Below, piece after piece: positions 26,561-35,882 of a DNA stretch of 64,000 nucleotides; position 1 is the stretch's first letter, and every line of letters starts with the position of its first letter. The notes below the pieces were generated by a model, which searched no databases, was not told the origin of the DNA, and was given only the letters and a program-made list of their open reading frames with translations. The position numbers and the translations under genes are program-made. This stretch comes from Gammaproteobacteria bacterium (lineage in GTDB: Bacteria > Pseudomonadota > Gammaproteobacteria > Pseudomonadales > Halieaceae). Where the stretch lies: NCBI GenBank assembly GCA_024644535.1, contig JAHEKX010000008.1, positions 37,098-101,097 on the forward strand, written 5' to 3'.

Positions 26561-29182
26561 ATGTCCTCAGCAAACACTTCGTCTACTACCGAATCACTGC
26601 GTAAAAATGTCAAACTGTTGGGGCGTCTACTAGGAGAAATCATCTCTGAGGCCGAGGGAGAAGCCTTTTTTGAAACCGTCGAGGCAATTCGGCGGTTGTC
26701 AAAATCGGCACGTGCAAAAAACGATCTTGAAGACCTTCAGCATTTGCTTTCACCCATTTCGAACGAGAAAGCATTGGGCGTTGCGCGCGCGTTTGGCCAG
26801 TTTTTGACCTTGACCAACATTGCCGATCAGCATCACTCGACCAGCTTAGATCAGGGCCAAAACCCCGGGGCAATTTTGCGTGAGGCCGTAAATAAGCTGC
26901 AAAGCGCCACGACCAGTCAACAAGCACTCCAAGACGCGCTCGATAATTTAAAGATCGATTTGGTTTTAACCGCCCACCCCACCGAGATCATTCGGCGCAC
27001 CATGATCAATAAATACGCTGAAATCGATCAGTGTTTGGGAGCGCTAGAACATGAGATCAAGCCTGATTTACAGATCAAAATTATTGCCCGCTTGCGATCT
27101 TTAATCACGCAGATCTGGTACAGCCGTGATTTTCGAGTGAACCGTCCCTCGCCAATAGACGAAGCTAAAGGTGGCTACGCAGTTGTAGAACGGAGTTTGT
27201 GGCAAGCGGTGCCAGATTTTTTGCGTGAACTCGATTCCATGCGTGAACAACTAAGTTTGGCAGAAGCCAACTTGGATTGGACGCCGGTAAAGTTCTCGAG
27301 CTGGATGGGAGGCGACCGAGATGGTAATCCCAATGTCACGGCAGCTGTCACGCATGAAACCCTGCTGTTAAGTCAGTGGCAAGCAGCCGATTTGTTCAGC
27401 CAAGACTTAAATACCCTAATCGAAGAGCTCTCGGTGACCGAATGTAATCTTCGTGTACGTGAACTGGTCGGTGACACCCACGAACCCTACCGCTCCTTGT
27501 TGCGACCATTACGCGACCTTCTAGAAACCCAGCGAACCCAACTGATGCATGCCATCAAAGACGGTAAATCAGCGCCAGACCCCATTACCAAAGAGCAAAT
27601 CTTAGCTCCATTAGAACTGACCTATAGCTCATTGCACGACTGCGGTATGAATATCATTGCAAACGGCCTGTTGCTGGACGTTATCCGCCGAGTCCACGCG
27701 TTCGGGCCTCACTTGGTGACATTAGACATTCGTCAAGAATCGGGACGACACAGCCAGGCCATAGCTGAAATTGTTACCACGCTTGGGCTAGGTGACTATA
27801 ACCAATGGAGCGAATCTGACCGTTGCGAATTCCTGTTGAAAGAGCTCAATAATCCGCGACCGTTACTCCCTCACGCTTTCAGCGGCACTGACGAGGTCCG
27901 CGAAGTGCTGCAAACGACGCGAGTCATTGCCAACCACCCACCCGAAGCATTTGGGGCCTACGTCATATCTATGGCTTCGTCTGCTTCAGATGTATTAAGC
28001 GTTTACCTACTGATGAAAGAGGCTGGATGCGTTAGCATGCTACCTGTCGCGCCCTTGTTCGAAACACTCAGCGATCTGCAAAACGCAGAGCGCGTTGTAC
28101 AACAGTTACTCGATCTCCCTGGGTTTTGCGATTACATAAAACACCACATCATGGTGATGATCGGATACTCGGACTCCGCCAAAGATGCGGGTGTTCTAGC
28201 TGCATCATGGGCTCAGTATCAGGCTCAGGAATCTCTTATCGAAACGTGCCAAGCTAAGGGCGTAGCACTTACCCTGTTCCACGGGCGCGGCGGAACGATC
28301 GGCCGTGGAGGAGCTCCCGCCCAAGCCGCTCTTTTGTCACAGCCCCCCGGCTCACTAGCTCAGGGGCTGCGAGTTACTGAGCAGGGCGAAATGATTCGAA
28401 CCAAACTCGGCTTGCCTGCACTTGCGGGTAACACGCTAGCGCTCTACAGCAGCGCTATTTTACAGGCAAATGTTTCGCCCCCACCGGAACCCAAGCAAGA
28501 ATGGCGCGAGCTCATGCACCGACTTGCCGATGCATCGTGTGGACACTACCGCGATTACGTGCGCCATAATCCAGACTTTTTAGTGTATTTTCGCGAAGCT
28601 ACTCCAGAGCAAGAATTGGCAAATCTACCCTTGGGCTCTAGGCCCGCGCGCCGTCGCTCAGGTGGTGGAATAGAAACACTGCGCGCTATTCCCTGGATTT
28701 TTGCTTGGTCACAAAATCGCTTACTACTACCCGCGTGGCTCGGCGCAGGCCAAGCACTCACCGAGACTGCAGGGGAAACCGGTCACCAACTCATAATGAA
28801 ACAAATGATCTCTGACTGGCCGTTCTTCAAAACGCGCATCTCGATGCTTGAAATGGTCTTTGCCAAAGCTGATCTACTGATTGCTGAATACTACGACGAC
28901 ACCTTAGTCAGCAGGGATTACTTGCCGATAGGTGTTGCGCTACGCAAACAACTTCAGCAAGATGCGTCCACTGTGCTGGACTTGCTCGATCAAGAACAGC
29001 TGCTGCAACACGATGAGTGGGGCAAAGAATCTATCCGTTTGCGCAATATTTATACCGCTCCACTGAATTTACTGCAGGCGGAGCTTTTGCGCCGCGAACG
29101 CACCCAGAGCGACACCTTGGTGGAGCAAGCCATAATGGTTAGCATTGCAGGGGTCGCAGCAGGAATGAGGAACACAGGTTAG
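26561..29182 (+). CDS. ppc: Phosphoenolpyruvate carboxylase
   Basis: An 873-residue PEPC that makes oxaloacetate from PEP and bicarbonate. H139 lies in LTAHPTEI, the second catalytic motif is GYSDSAKDAG, the mobile loop is FHGRGGTIGRGG, and the C-terminus ends MRNTG as in typical PEPCs. FAWSQNRLLLPAWLG is also conserved. It follows hexR by 17 bp, so it may share the hexR transcript and tie anaplerosis to Entner-Doudoroff flux. Its TAG stop overlaps the GTG of the next gene. Confidence 0.97.
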   Translation: MSSANTSSTTESLRKNVKLLGRLLGEIISEAEGEAFFETVEAIRRLSKSARAKNDLEDLQHLLSPISNEKALGVARAFGQFLTLTNIADQHHSTSLDQGQNPGAILREAVNKLQSATTSQQALQDALDNLKIDLVLTAHPTEIIRRTMINKYAEIDQCLGALEHEIKPDLQIKIIARLRSLITQIWYSRDFRVNRPSPIDEAKGGYAVVERSLWQAVPDFLRELDSMREQLSLAEANLDWTPVKFSSWMGGDRDGNPNVTAAVTHETLLLSQWQAADLFSQDLNTLIEELSVTECNLRVRELVGDTHEPYRSLLRPLRDLLETQRTQLMHAIKDGKSAPDPITKEQILAPLELTYSSLHDCGMNIIANGLLLDVIRRVHAFGPHLVTLDIRQESGRHSQAIAEIVTTLGLGDYNQWSESDRCEFLLKELNNPRPLLPHAFSGTDEVREVLQTTRVIANHPPEAFGAYVISMASSASDVLSVYLLMKEAGCVSMLPVAPLFETLSDLQNAERVVQQLLDLPGFCDYIKHHIMVMIGYSDSAKDAGVLAASWAQYQAQESLIETCQAKGVALTLFHGRGGTIGRGGAPAQAALLSQPPGSLAQGLRVTEQGEMIRTKLGLPALAGNTLALYSSAILQANVSPPPEPKQEWRELMHRLADASCGHYRDYVRHNPDFLVYFREATPEQELANLPLGSRPARRRSGGGIETLRAIPWIFAWSQNRLLLPAWLGAGQALTETAGETGHQLIMKQMISDWPFFKTRISMLEMVFAKADLLIAEYYDDTLVSRDYLPIGVALRKQLQQDASTVLDLLDQEQLLQHDEWGKESIRLRNIYTAPLNLLQAELLRRERTQSDTLVEQAIMVSIAGVAAGMRNTG

Positions 29183-29802
29183 TGGCATTTGTAGTAGGTA
29201 TTGCAGGCGGCTCATGTAGCGGGAAAACGACTCTGGCACAGGCTCTCATTGAACATTTTATGGCGGAAGAAAGAGTCAGCGCGGCTTTGCTGATGCAAGA
29301 TTCCTACTACGCAGAGCTTACCGACATGACGAAAGCCGAACGGGACCAAGTCAACTTTGACCATCCCTCGGCCCTTGACTTTGATTTGATGCGCGATCAC
29401 CTGGCGTTACTGAAAACCGGTAATTCTATCGATTGCCCAGTGTATGACTTCGCGCAACACCAGCGCTGTGAGCAAACCGAGACTATTGATGCGGCGGATA
29501 TTGTTATCGTCGAGGGCACTTTAGTGCTCGAGCAAACAACATTGCACCCGCTATTTGACCTAAGTGTATTCGTTCACGCCGAAGAAGCGTTGAGGCTAGA
29601 GCGCCGAATACAGCGCGATGTAAAGTACCGTGGCCGAACTGATGCTTTTGCTCGAGCACAGTTTAATGCAACGGTTGCACCCATGCACAACGCCTTTGTG
29701 GAACCCTCGCGTGCACATGCCAATATTCTAATCGACGGAGGCAAACCGACGCTGCAGGCCCTTTCAGAGGTGCTACTGCACATGCCTCCGTCTTTGCAAT
29801 AA
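29182..29802 (+). CDS. udk: Uridine-kinase-like P-loop kinase
   Basis: A 206-residue P-loop kinase of the uridine kinase/phosphoribulokinase superfamily. P-loop GIAGGSCSGKT is at 6-16, the DSYY segment follows the second strand, NFDHPSALDFDLM is the uridine-kinase substrate motif, and YDF with RRIQRDVKYRGR forms the lid. It probably phosphorylates uridine/cytidine. It starts at GTG in a TAGTG overlap with ppc, an uncommon partner for this gene. Other nucleoside or sugar substrates are possible. Confidence 0.8.
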   Translation: MAFVVGIAGGSCSGKTTLAQALIEHFMAEERVSAALLMQDSYYAELTDMTKAERDQVNFDHPSALDFDLMRDHLALLKTGNSIDCPVYDFAQHQRCEQTETIDAADIVIVEGTLVLEQTTLHPLFDLSVFVHAEEALRLERRIQRDVKYRGRTDAFARAQFNATVAPMHNAFVEPSRAHANILIDGGKPTLQALSEVLLHMPPSLQ

Positions 29803-29904
29803 CCCTATCCTGCAAAAACCAACCACCACCGCCAACAACCTCATCACACAAGGCGTTTTACAGTTGTGTGACCAAACTTGCGAGTTTATTGAAGCAAAAT
29901 TGAC

Positions 29905-29920
29905 TTGATTGCTCGGTCAA
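29905..29920. promoter_or_regulatory. Imperfect palindrome upstream of the crotonase-thiolase pair
   Basis: TTGATTGCTCGGTCAA has inverted half-sites TTGAttG and TTGAccG with a 2-base centre, 72 bp before the crotonase ATG. The form resembles operators of TetR-type acyl-CoA regulators, but no regulator gene is adjacent and the match is only partial. Confidence 0.3.
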
Positions 29921-29991
29921 AATGAGTGAGCCTTAAACGCTGTTGTTAACACTGTACACATAACGCAAGCTCAAAATAAGGAGAGTAGTTC

Positions 29992-30762
29992 ATGTCAGAA
30001 GAAAATCCCGTATTAGTGGAGGTAGCCGATGGCATCATGGTTATCACCCTTAACCGTCCCGCCGCAAAAAACGCCGTTAATAAAGCGCTAGCAGAAGGCG
30101 TAGCTGCTGCAATCGATCAACTCGAAAGTTCGTCCGATATATACGTAGCTGTAATAACGGGAGCTGGGGGCACTTTCTGCTCTGGCATGGACTTGAAAGC
30201 ATTCGTTCAAGGTGAGATGCCCATGGTTGAAGGCCGAGGATTTGCAGGACTTTGCGAATACCGGTGCACAAAACCTTTGATTGCCGCGGTTGAAGGCTAC
30301 GCCTTAGCAGGCGGATTCGAAGTCGCCATTAGCTGCGACTTGATCGTTGCCTCGGATGCCTCGAAGTTCGGTATTCCCGAGGTTAAGCGAGGCCTTGCGG
30401 CAGCGGCCGGCGGTTTAATCAAGTTACCTAAACAAATACCGCAGCGCATCGCAAAAGAGTGGGCGTTAACCGGGGATTTCGTCAGCGCAGGCCGAGCCTA
30501 TGAACTAGGGTTGATTAACCAGGTGGTCGAAGCCGGGACTGCTTTGGAGGGCGCGAAGGCACTTGCGACTAAAATTGCCGCCAACGGGCCTCTTGCAGTG
30601 GCCAAGAGTAAGGAAATCGTCGACAGTGCTCAAGACTGGACCAGCGACATCATGTTTGCTAAACAGAACGCAATCGTCGCGCCGGTGATGTCCAGTGAAG
30701 ATGCAATCGAGGGCGCGACGGCCTTCGCAGAAAAACGCGCCCCAGTTTGGAAAGGTCGATAA
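29992..30762 (+). CDS. Enoyl-CoA hydratase (crotonase)
   Basis: A 256-residue crotonase. The oxyanion segments TFCSGMDLKAF and EGYALAGGFEVAISCD are present, and the two catalytic glutamates (in GGFE and GIPE) are 20 residues apart as in enoyl-CoA hydratase. AAGGAGAG is upstream of the ATG. The thiolase gene follows after 10 bp, so the two should act in the same beta-oxidation route. Confidence 0.93.
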   Translation: MSEENPVLVEVADGIMVITLNRPAAKNAVNKALAEGVAAAIDQLESSSDIYVAVITGAGGTFCSGMDLKAFVQGEMPMVEGRGFAGLCEYRCTKPLIAAVEGYALAGGFEVAISCDLIVASDASKFGIPEVKRGLAAAAGGLIKLPKQIPQRIAKEWALTGDFVSAGRAYELGLINQVVEAGTALEGAKALATKIAANGPLAVAKSKEIVDSAQDWTSDIMFAKQNAIVAPVMSSEDAIEGATAFAEKRAPVWKGR

Positions 30763-30772
30763 GGAGAACATC

Positions 30773-32005
30773 ATGGCAGAAGCCTGGATTATTGACGCCT
30801 GTCGCACACCTCGCGGCATTGGCAAAAAAGGTAAAGGCGCGTTGGCAGATCAGCATCCACAGCATCTAGGTGCTACGGTGTTGGCCGCCATCGCCCAGCG
30901 TAACGATCTAAATACCGCGGACGTTGACGATATCATTTTCGGCACCAGCTCGCAGCGTGGGCAGCAAGGTGGCGATTTGGCGCGTATGGCAGCCTTAGAT
31001 GCCGGTTATGATAACCGGGCTTCGGGTGTAACGCTTGACCGTTTTTGTGGTTCGGGCATCACCTCAGTCAATATGGCTGCAGCATCAGTTATGAGTGGAT
31101 TTGAAGATCTGGTGATCGCCGGTGGTTGTGAAATGATGTCGACCTTCGGTTCGGATCCAACCCAATCCCCCTTTATTGACAGCGACAACTTGCGTTTGCG
31201 CGAGCGCCACCCCCAGCCCCACCAAGGCATTTGCGCGGATGTAATTGCTACTCTAGAGGGTATTGATCGAAGCGCACTGGATTCTTTGGCAGTTGTCTCG
31301 CAACAGCGCGCCGATCACGCCATCAAAAATGGGCATTTCAGCAAAAGTCTAATTCCAGTCTACCGTCCCGACGGTTCGCTGGCGCTGGATCATGAAGAGT
31401 TCCCACGCCCCAGCACAACGCTTGAGTCGCTCTCAGCGCTGCAGGCGTCGTTCGCGCCAATGGCAGATTACCCTCTAAATGAAGCAGGTACGACCTACAA
31501 GCAATTGGTTCACCAGGCCTACCCCGGTTTGGATATTAAGCACATGCATCACGCGGGTAACTCTTCAGGTGTGGTAGACGGCGCGGCGGCTATTTTGATG
31601 GCCTCGCCTGATTATGCCAAAGCACACGGCATGAAGCCTCGCGCGCGCATTGTAGCAATGGCTAATATGGGTGACTCGCCCGAGCTTATGCTGAATGCGC
31701 CGGTACCAGCCGCGAAAAAAGTACTGCAAAAGGCTGGTATGCAAATCTCGGATATCGACTTATTCGAAATCAACGAAGCTTTTGCAGTCGTTGCCGAGAA
31801 GTTCATCCGTGACCTAAATCTTGATCGCGACAAGGTAAACGTCAACGGTGGTGCAATGGCTTTAGGCCACCCCATCGGTGCAACCGGCTCAATTTTGATC
31901 GGTACAATTCTAGATGAACTTGAGCGTCGCGACCTACAGTTCGGTTTGGTCACGATGTGTGCTGCCGGTGGTATGGCGCCCGCTATTATCATTGAGCGCA
32001 TCTAA
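30773..32005 (+). CDS. Acetyl-CoA C-acetyltransferase / 3-ketoacyl-CoA thiolase
   Basis: A 410-residue thiolase. The acyl-enzyme Cys is C92 (LDRFCGSGITS), the general acid-base His is in GGAMALGHPIGATGS, and the second Cys is in MCAAGGMAP. AAGGAGA precedes the ATG at 30773. The N-terminus (WIIDACRTPRGIGKKG) resembles thiolases used in aliphatic or steroid side-chain degradation. It follows the crotonase; together they would shorten an acyl-CoA. The exact chain length is not shown. Confidence 0.93.
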   Translation: MAEAWIIDACRTPRGIGKKGKGALADQHPQHLGATVLAAIAQRNDLNTADVDDIIFGTSSQRGQQGGDLARMAALDAGYDNRASGVTLDRFCGSGITSVNMAAASVMSGFEDLVIAGGCEMMSTFGSDPTQSPFIDSDNLRLRERHPQPHQGICADVIATLEGIDRSALDSLAVVSQQRADHAIKNGHFSKSLIPVYRPDGSLALDHEEFPRPSTTLESLSALQASFAPMADYPLNEAGTTYKQLVHQAYPGLDIKHMHHAGNSSGVVDGAAAILMASPDYAKAHGMKPRARIVAMANMGDSPELMLNAPVPAAKKVLQKAGMQISDIDLFEINEAFAVVAEKFIRDLNLDRDKVNVNGGAMALGHPIGATGSILIGTILDELERRDLQFGLVTMCAAGGMAPAIIIERI

Positions 32006-32014
32006 GTGCTCTGG

Positions 32015-32038
32015 GATAAGGCCCTGTAGGGCCTTATC
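32015..32038. terminator. Hairpin after the thiolase gene
   Basis: GATAAGGCCC-TGTA-GGGCCTTATC is a perfect 10-bp stem with a 4-base loop, 10 bp after the thiolase stop and 40 bp from the DUF2889 stop on the other strand. It is followed by pyrimidine-rich sequence but no long T-run. It probably ends one or both convergent transcripts. Confidence 0.7.
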
Positions 32039-32078
32039 TCACCCCCTACCATTCTCTCAACTTTTTGCCAATTGACCC

Positions 32079-33065
32079 TTAACACAGATGATCTGCTAAA
32101 ATGGGCACCTCGGCTAAGCTTCTGACCGCGTCATTCAAATGGGTACAGCCCTCGGTTCGCGCTAAACGCTTAAGGACCGTAGTTCTGAGCTCTTGAACCG
32201 GCGTCCCAAGCAAGCGATCTAGATTCGCAATGGCATTGGGGCATTCTGGATAAGGCAAAATGTGTGGTTCAGCCTCAAGCCGCACAAGAGCCCCGCTTGA
32301 TGAATCGATGTAAGCCTGCAAACAATACTCGTGAACGGCTACTCGCGAGCCATCTGCTCTGCTCGCTGAATCCTGAAAATAAACCTCGGCACGAGTCATG
32401 TCATGCTCTAACCAAACGTCAATTCGACGTGCTCGCCGCATGGACGCCTCAGTATAATGGGGCATTGCAGGCCAGCCTTCAGGATCTTCTGGGTTCACTA
32501 AAGACTGCACCACTGCACAGCGTTCGCTAGTGGTACTACCGAATTCGCCCGATAAAGAGGTCGAACCTTCTGCAAAACCTAAGCAGACATTCATCATGGT
32601 TTGTCTTAGTGCAGAGTCTTCCACTACCTGAATATTAAAATCATCGATGTAGTCTGCCCGCTGAGTAAACGCCCAGCCCGCGATCAAACTGGAACCTGAC
32701 AAGTCATCGAGCAGTAAATAAAGAGGGGTGCCCGCTTGACGCTCGTCAGGAAACCGCTCTTGCAAAACAGCACGCAGGTAAGCACCACCTGTGAAGCCGG
32801 CTAAAGCGCCCACATCACAACGCTCACAGGACGACTCGATAGATAAGATTTTGCGATCCATAGTGACACTTGCAGTGAAATCGTCCTGCGCTAACACCTT
32901 AATCCAAGCATTGCCTTCGGTAGTCAAGACATCACGACCACAGCCCATAAAATGCATAGGCTGCTCGCTACCGCCCGGCCACGTCATATCAATGTGCGTC
33001 GTTCGTCTTACCGAATTCGCTCGACGCATCGGGCTGTAGCCGTAGGGAGCGGGTAGCTGTTTCAC
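32079..33065 (-). CDS. DUF2889 family protein
   Basis: A 328-residue soluble protein. RRTTHIDMTWPGG near the start and the C-terminal EGCTHLNDAVRSLAEVP are hallmarks of DUF2889, a family without a known activity that is often found beside acyl-CoA or aromatic and steroid degradation genes. The start overlaps the stop of the upstream thioesterase by four bases (ATGA), so it is part of the four-gene minus-strand unit. Confidence 0.8.
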   Translation of the reverse strand: MKQLPAPYGYSPMRRANSVRRTTHIDMTWPGGSEQPMHFMGCGRDVLTTEGNAWIKVLAQDDFTASVTMDRKILSIESSCERCDVGALAGFTGGAYLRAVLQERFPDERQAGTPLYLLLDDLSGSSLIAGWAFTQRADYIDDFNIQVVEDSALRQTMMNVCLGFAEGSTSLSGEFGSTTSERCAVVQSLVNPEDPEGWPAMPHYTEASMRRARRIDVWLEHDMTRAEVYFQDSASRADGSRVAVHEYCLQAYIDSSSGALVRLEAEPHILPYPECPNAIANLDRLLGTPVQELRTTVLKRLARTEGCTHLNDAVRSLAEVPILADHLC

Positions 33066-33526
33066 CCCTGAAGCTCAACGCCATCGAGGTTCATCAAAAA
33101 ACGGCTGGCAGCTTGGCGCAGCTCATCACTAATCGGTGCACTTTTCCCATTCTCACCACTTGCAATGGTAGACTGATTCACCGCGACGCAGCCGCCTTGT
33201 TCATTAAACATGCCACAGCTTAGGGTATAAGAGCTATTTCCGACGCGCACAATCCCGACGCCTATTGTAATAGCCGACGGATAGTTTAATTCCGCCAGAT
33301 AAAAAATGTGTGTCGCGACGATCATAAGGCGATCTTTTCGCTCAAAGGGGTTCAATCTATCAGACTGATGCAACGCCATCCCAAATTGAATTCTCGACTC
33401 TTCAAATAAGCTCGCGTAAGCGACGTTATTAACATGACCCATCATGTCGCAGTCGCCATAACGTGTATTGAGTGTAATGGTAAATGGATAACGATCTAAC
33501 TCACATTGAAAGCTCTGATGTCTCAT
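33062..33526 (-). CDS. Hotdog-fold acyl-CoA thioesterase (4HBT type)
   Basis: A 154-residue hotdog protein. TRYGDCDMMGHVNNVAYASLFEESR is its core: the DxDxxGHVNN element carries the catalytic Asp of the 4-hydroxybenzoyl-CoA thioesterase/YbgC group. It would hydrolyse an acyl-CoA. It overlaps the DUF2889 gene by ATGA and starts one base after the stop of the PaaI-type gene, so the genes are tightly coupled. Confidence 0.85.
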   Translation of the reverse strand: MRHQSFQCELDRYPFTITLNTRYGDCDMMGHVNNVAYASLFEESRIQFGMALHQSDRLNPFERKDRLMIVATHIFYLAELNYPSAITIGVGIVRVGNSSYTLSCGMFNEQGGCVAVNQSTIASGENGKSAPISDELRQAASRFLMNLDGVELQG

Positions 33527-33982
33527 CTAGGCATCCCTTGCCGGCTGCTTACCAGGTCTTATTTCGGCGGACTTCATCACGGCATCGGCATGCCCCACGA
33601 TCTTACCCGCTACGACATAGTCACAGTTCGCAAACACAAGCTCTCGGCCTTCCTTAGTGACTCTTGCATTGACCTCGACCCACGCACCAACGGGGACCAC
33701 AGAGTAAAAGTGCATGTTAAAACTAATATGTACCGTAAAACGCTTGGTGCCCTTGACTTGGTTTACGGCATGCCCCGTCGCCATGTCGCCCAAGGTCATT
33801 AAAAAACCGCCATGCGCCATAGGACCACCGTTGCGATAGTCTTCAAGTACCCAAGCACCAATAGTGACCCCGTCATCGTGAACCCGATGATAAACTTCTA
33901 AATTGTCACTAAAGGGAACCGGCACCTCAAAACGGCAGCGCACAAACCCCTCGGGAATGGAATGTTTACTCATACAATACAT
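33527..33982 (-). CDS. PaaI-type thioesterase-like hotdog protein
   Basis: A 151-residue hotdog protein of the PaaI group: AHGGFLMTLGDMATGHAV carries the HGG motif and downstream catalytic acid, and VHISFNMHFYSVV is the family strand. It probably releases free acid from an acyl-CoA. Two in-frame ATGs are close together (33982 and 33973); AGG is spaced better for the first. It abuts the next thioesterase with no spacer. Confidence 0.82.
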   Translation of the reverse strand: MYCMSKHSIPEGFVRCRFEVPVPFSDNLEVYHRVHDDGVTIGAWVLEDYRNGGPMAHGGFLMTLGDMATGHAVNQVKGTKRFTVHISFNMHFYSVVPVGAWVEVNARVTKEGRELVFANCDYVVAGKIVGHADAVMKSAEIRPGKQPARDA

Positions 33983-34050
33983 CTCTTACCTAAAAGATCA
34001 CTTTAACAAGCGCGGCTGTCGAACCCTACCGCATTAACTTGAACACACTG

Positions 34051-35580
34051 TCACAAAATAACGAAAGTGTTGACCGGCTGGCCTACAGAAATGGCTATGG
34101 CAGCACCGAGTTCAAGCTGACTCATTCTCTTCATCACCTCGGGATCGGGCGATACACCAATGGCTCGATGGTTTGTTTTAGGGTCACGCCCAATCGCAAT
34201 AGCTACCTGCTGCTGATCTCCCTTGTAAATCACGGTATATGTTTCCAGTGTGTATGTGCCACGGGGCTCTAGGTCTAAGGTAACTGACTCCACAGAATCA
34301 AGTTCGGATTGAGCGCTGCTACTCGGGTTTTCGGGCCAAGCACAGGGCTCGGTCGAATAAATTCCCACCGAGTGCTTGGACATGTACCCGCCGTTGGCTC
34401 CCACTAGTGCAAAGGCTCCACGATCCGCTCGAGCACACTCGGTCGCTTCGGCAATACCATGTAATGAGTAATTATTGCCGGGACCACCAAAGTACGGTAA
34501 CCCACCGGTTAGGGTATACGGAACATCGCCTTTGGGTGGCAATCCATAGTGATCTAGCGCATTAAACACCGCAATTGGGAAGCAACTGTAGCAATCAATA
34601 TAACTCATATCGGCAATCGTTTTTCCAGCCGCTGCCAACGCGTTATCATAGGCACTGTGCATGGCCGTACTAACACCCAAATCGGGACGATCAAGCACAA
34701 CTTTTTCTAAAGTATCAGCGTATCCATGTAGGTAAACGCGCTTATCCTCACTAATACCTAACGAATCCGCAAGCGTCGAAGATACCATGACGACCGCCGC
34801 CCCCTGATTCACCCAGTCCCGCGCCACAACGCTCTTGGGATGGGGGTCTCCCACCATGCGATTGTTATCGGTAATGATGGCGATATCTGCGGCAGTCAGT
34901 GTTTTTCGACTCATCGCATAAGGGTTTTTGGCCGCAACTTCAGTAAACGGCGCAAACACCTCGCCCATCTGCAACGCGTAATCTTCTGCTGACAGACCAA
35001 GACGCAATCGACGCGCCTGCTCCAGTAAAGGGTACACCGAGACAGGAACAGCACCACCATGGCGCTGTAGTTCCGTTTCCGTCATAAAATCGGTATTCAT
35101 ACCCGGGTCGTTCACAGGGTAGTCACTGTGCTGGGTCCAATCCCAAGACTGCCCCGCCGCTTTTGCCTTTCGCATTGTCGCAATCGCTTCCGCACCACAA
35201 ATTACCGCCGCCCGTATTTCTCCTGCAGCAATGCGCGCACCATAAATACCAACCCACTTTTGTGGCTCGTTACCACAGGCGCCCGAATGGTTAACCTCTG
35301 CATCTGAAATCTTCAGTCGATCCGCAATACAACCCGAAAAATTTTCAGGCCAACCAAAGGGCGCCAACAAAGGCTGCACTGCTTTGGGCACAGAATCAGG
35401 GAAGGTCCTAATAACCGTCATAGCATCGAGCTGTGACACAATATCGGCGCCAGCATCATCAACTGCCGCCTCCACCGCTCTGGCTGCTAGCTCAACCGCA
35501 GTTAATCCTTGGTAATCAGACGCATCTAATCGCTCTACGATCTGCCCGACACCCACAATAACTGGCGTAAAATTCCCCAT
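34051..35580 (-). CDS. SCP-x-type thiolase / acetyl-CoA acetyltransferase-like protein
   Basis: A 509-residue protein of the non-classical thiolase group (SCP-x-like, with a C-terminal extension of about 100 residues). IDCYSCFPIAVFNALD, GGLPYFGGPGNNYSLHGIAEA and ANGGYMSKHSVGIYST are typical. SGACGNEPQ lies where classical thiolases have the acyl-Cys, but the Cys alignment is uncertain, so activity may be non-thiolytic. It heads the minus-strand unit with the two thioesterases and DUF2889. The last residues match a thiolase C-terminal/OB-like domain. Likely role: breakdown of a branched or ring-derived acyl-CoA. Confidence 0.82.
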   Translation of the reverse strand: MGNFTPVIVGVGQIVERLDASDYQGLTAVELAARAVEAAVDDAGADIVSQLDAMTVIRTFPDSVPKAVQPLLAPFGWPENFSGCIADRLKISDAEVNHSGACGNEPQKWVGIYGARIAAGEIRAAVICGAEAIATMRKAKAAGQSWDWTQHSDYPVNDPGMNTDFMTETELQRHGGAVPVSVYPLLEQARRLRLGLSAEDYALQMGEVFAPFTEVAAKNPYAMSRKTLTAADIAIITDNNRMVGDPHPKSVVARDWVNQGAAVVMVSSTLADSLGISEDKRVYLHGYADTLEKVVLDRPDLGVSTAMHSAYDNALAAAGKTIADMSYIDCYSCFPIAVFNALDHYGLPPKGDVPYTLTGGLPYFGGPGNNYSLHGIAEATECARADRGAFALVGANGGYMSKHSVGIYSTEPCAWPENPSSSAQSELDSVESVTLDLEPRGTYTLETYTVIYKGDQQQVAIAIGRDPKTNHRAIGVSPDPEVMKRMSQLELGAAIAISVGQPVNTFVIL

Positions 35581-35882
35581 GTGTATTCCTCAATCTAGTT
35601 TCGGGCTTTAGTGTATAGAAATTACGCAGGTTGAGGAGGTCAATAACGACCAGATGACGCGTTTCACCTAAAAAAACGCCGGTTAATAAACCGGCGCGAG
35701 TAATGTGTACTGGATGGAACATCTTTTGTGATGCAACCAACGTGCCAAAATCAACAAAAGGGATGGAACGTCCGTTAAATTCGTCGATTAACGAAATTAG
35801 CATTCAAACTCTTTTGGTAAACCTGAGGGAGGCGCACCCATACTGGTCTGTTTGCACCAAAATAGCGCGCCACATTGGTTCC
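35581..35882. other. Intergenic stretch with a terminator only
   Basis: About 300 bp between the thiolase-like gene and pxpC. The only clear element is the terminator at 35671-35696. A minus-strand open frame crosses the terminator hairpin and runs into the thiolase-like gene; it has no recognisable domain and is not accepted as a gene. Confidence 0.5.
35671..35696 (-). terminator. Intrinsic terminator downstream of pxpC
   Basis: Minus strand: CGCCGGTT-TATT-AACCGGCG is followed by six Ts (A-run at 35671-35676). It lies about 185 bp after the pxpC stop codon and before the start of the thiolase-like gene, so it separates the two minus-strand transcripts. Confidence 0.85.

Noticed and set aside
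35516-35803. Minus-strand 95-codon frame between pxpC and the thiolase-like gene
   Set aside because: It runs through a clear intrinsic terminator and into the thiolase-like gene; no domain recognised.
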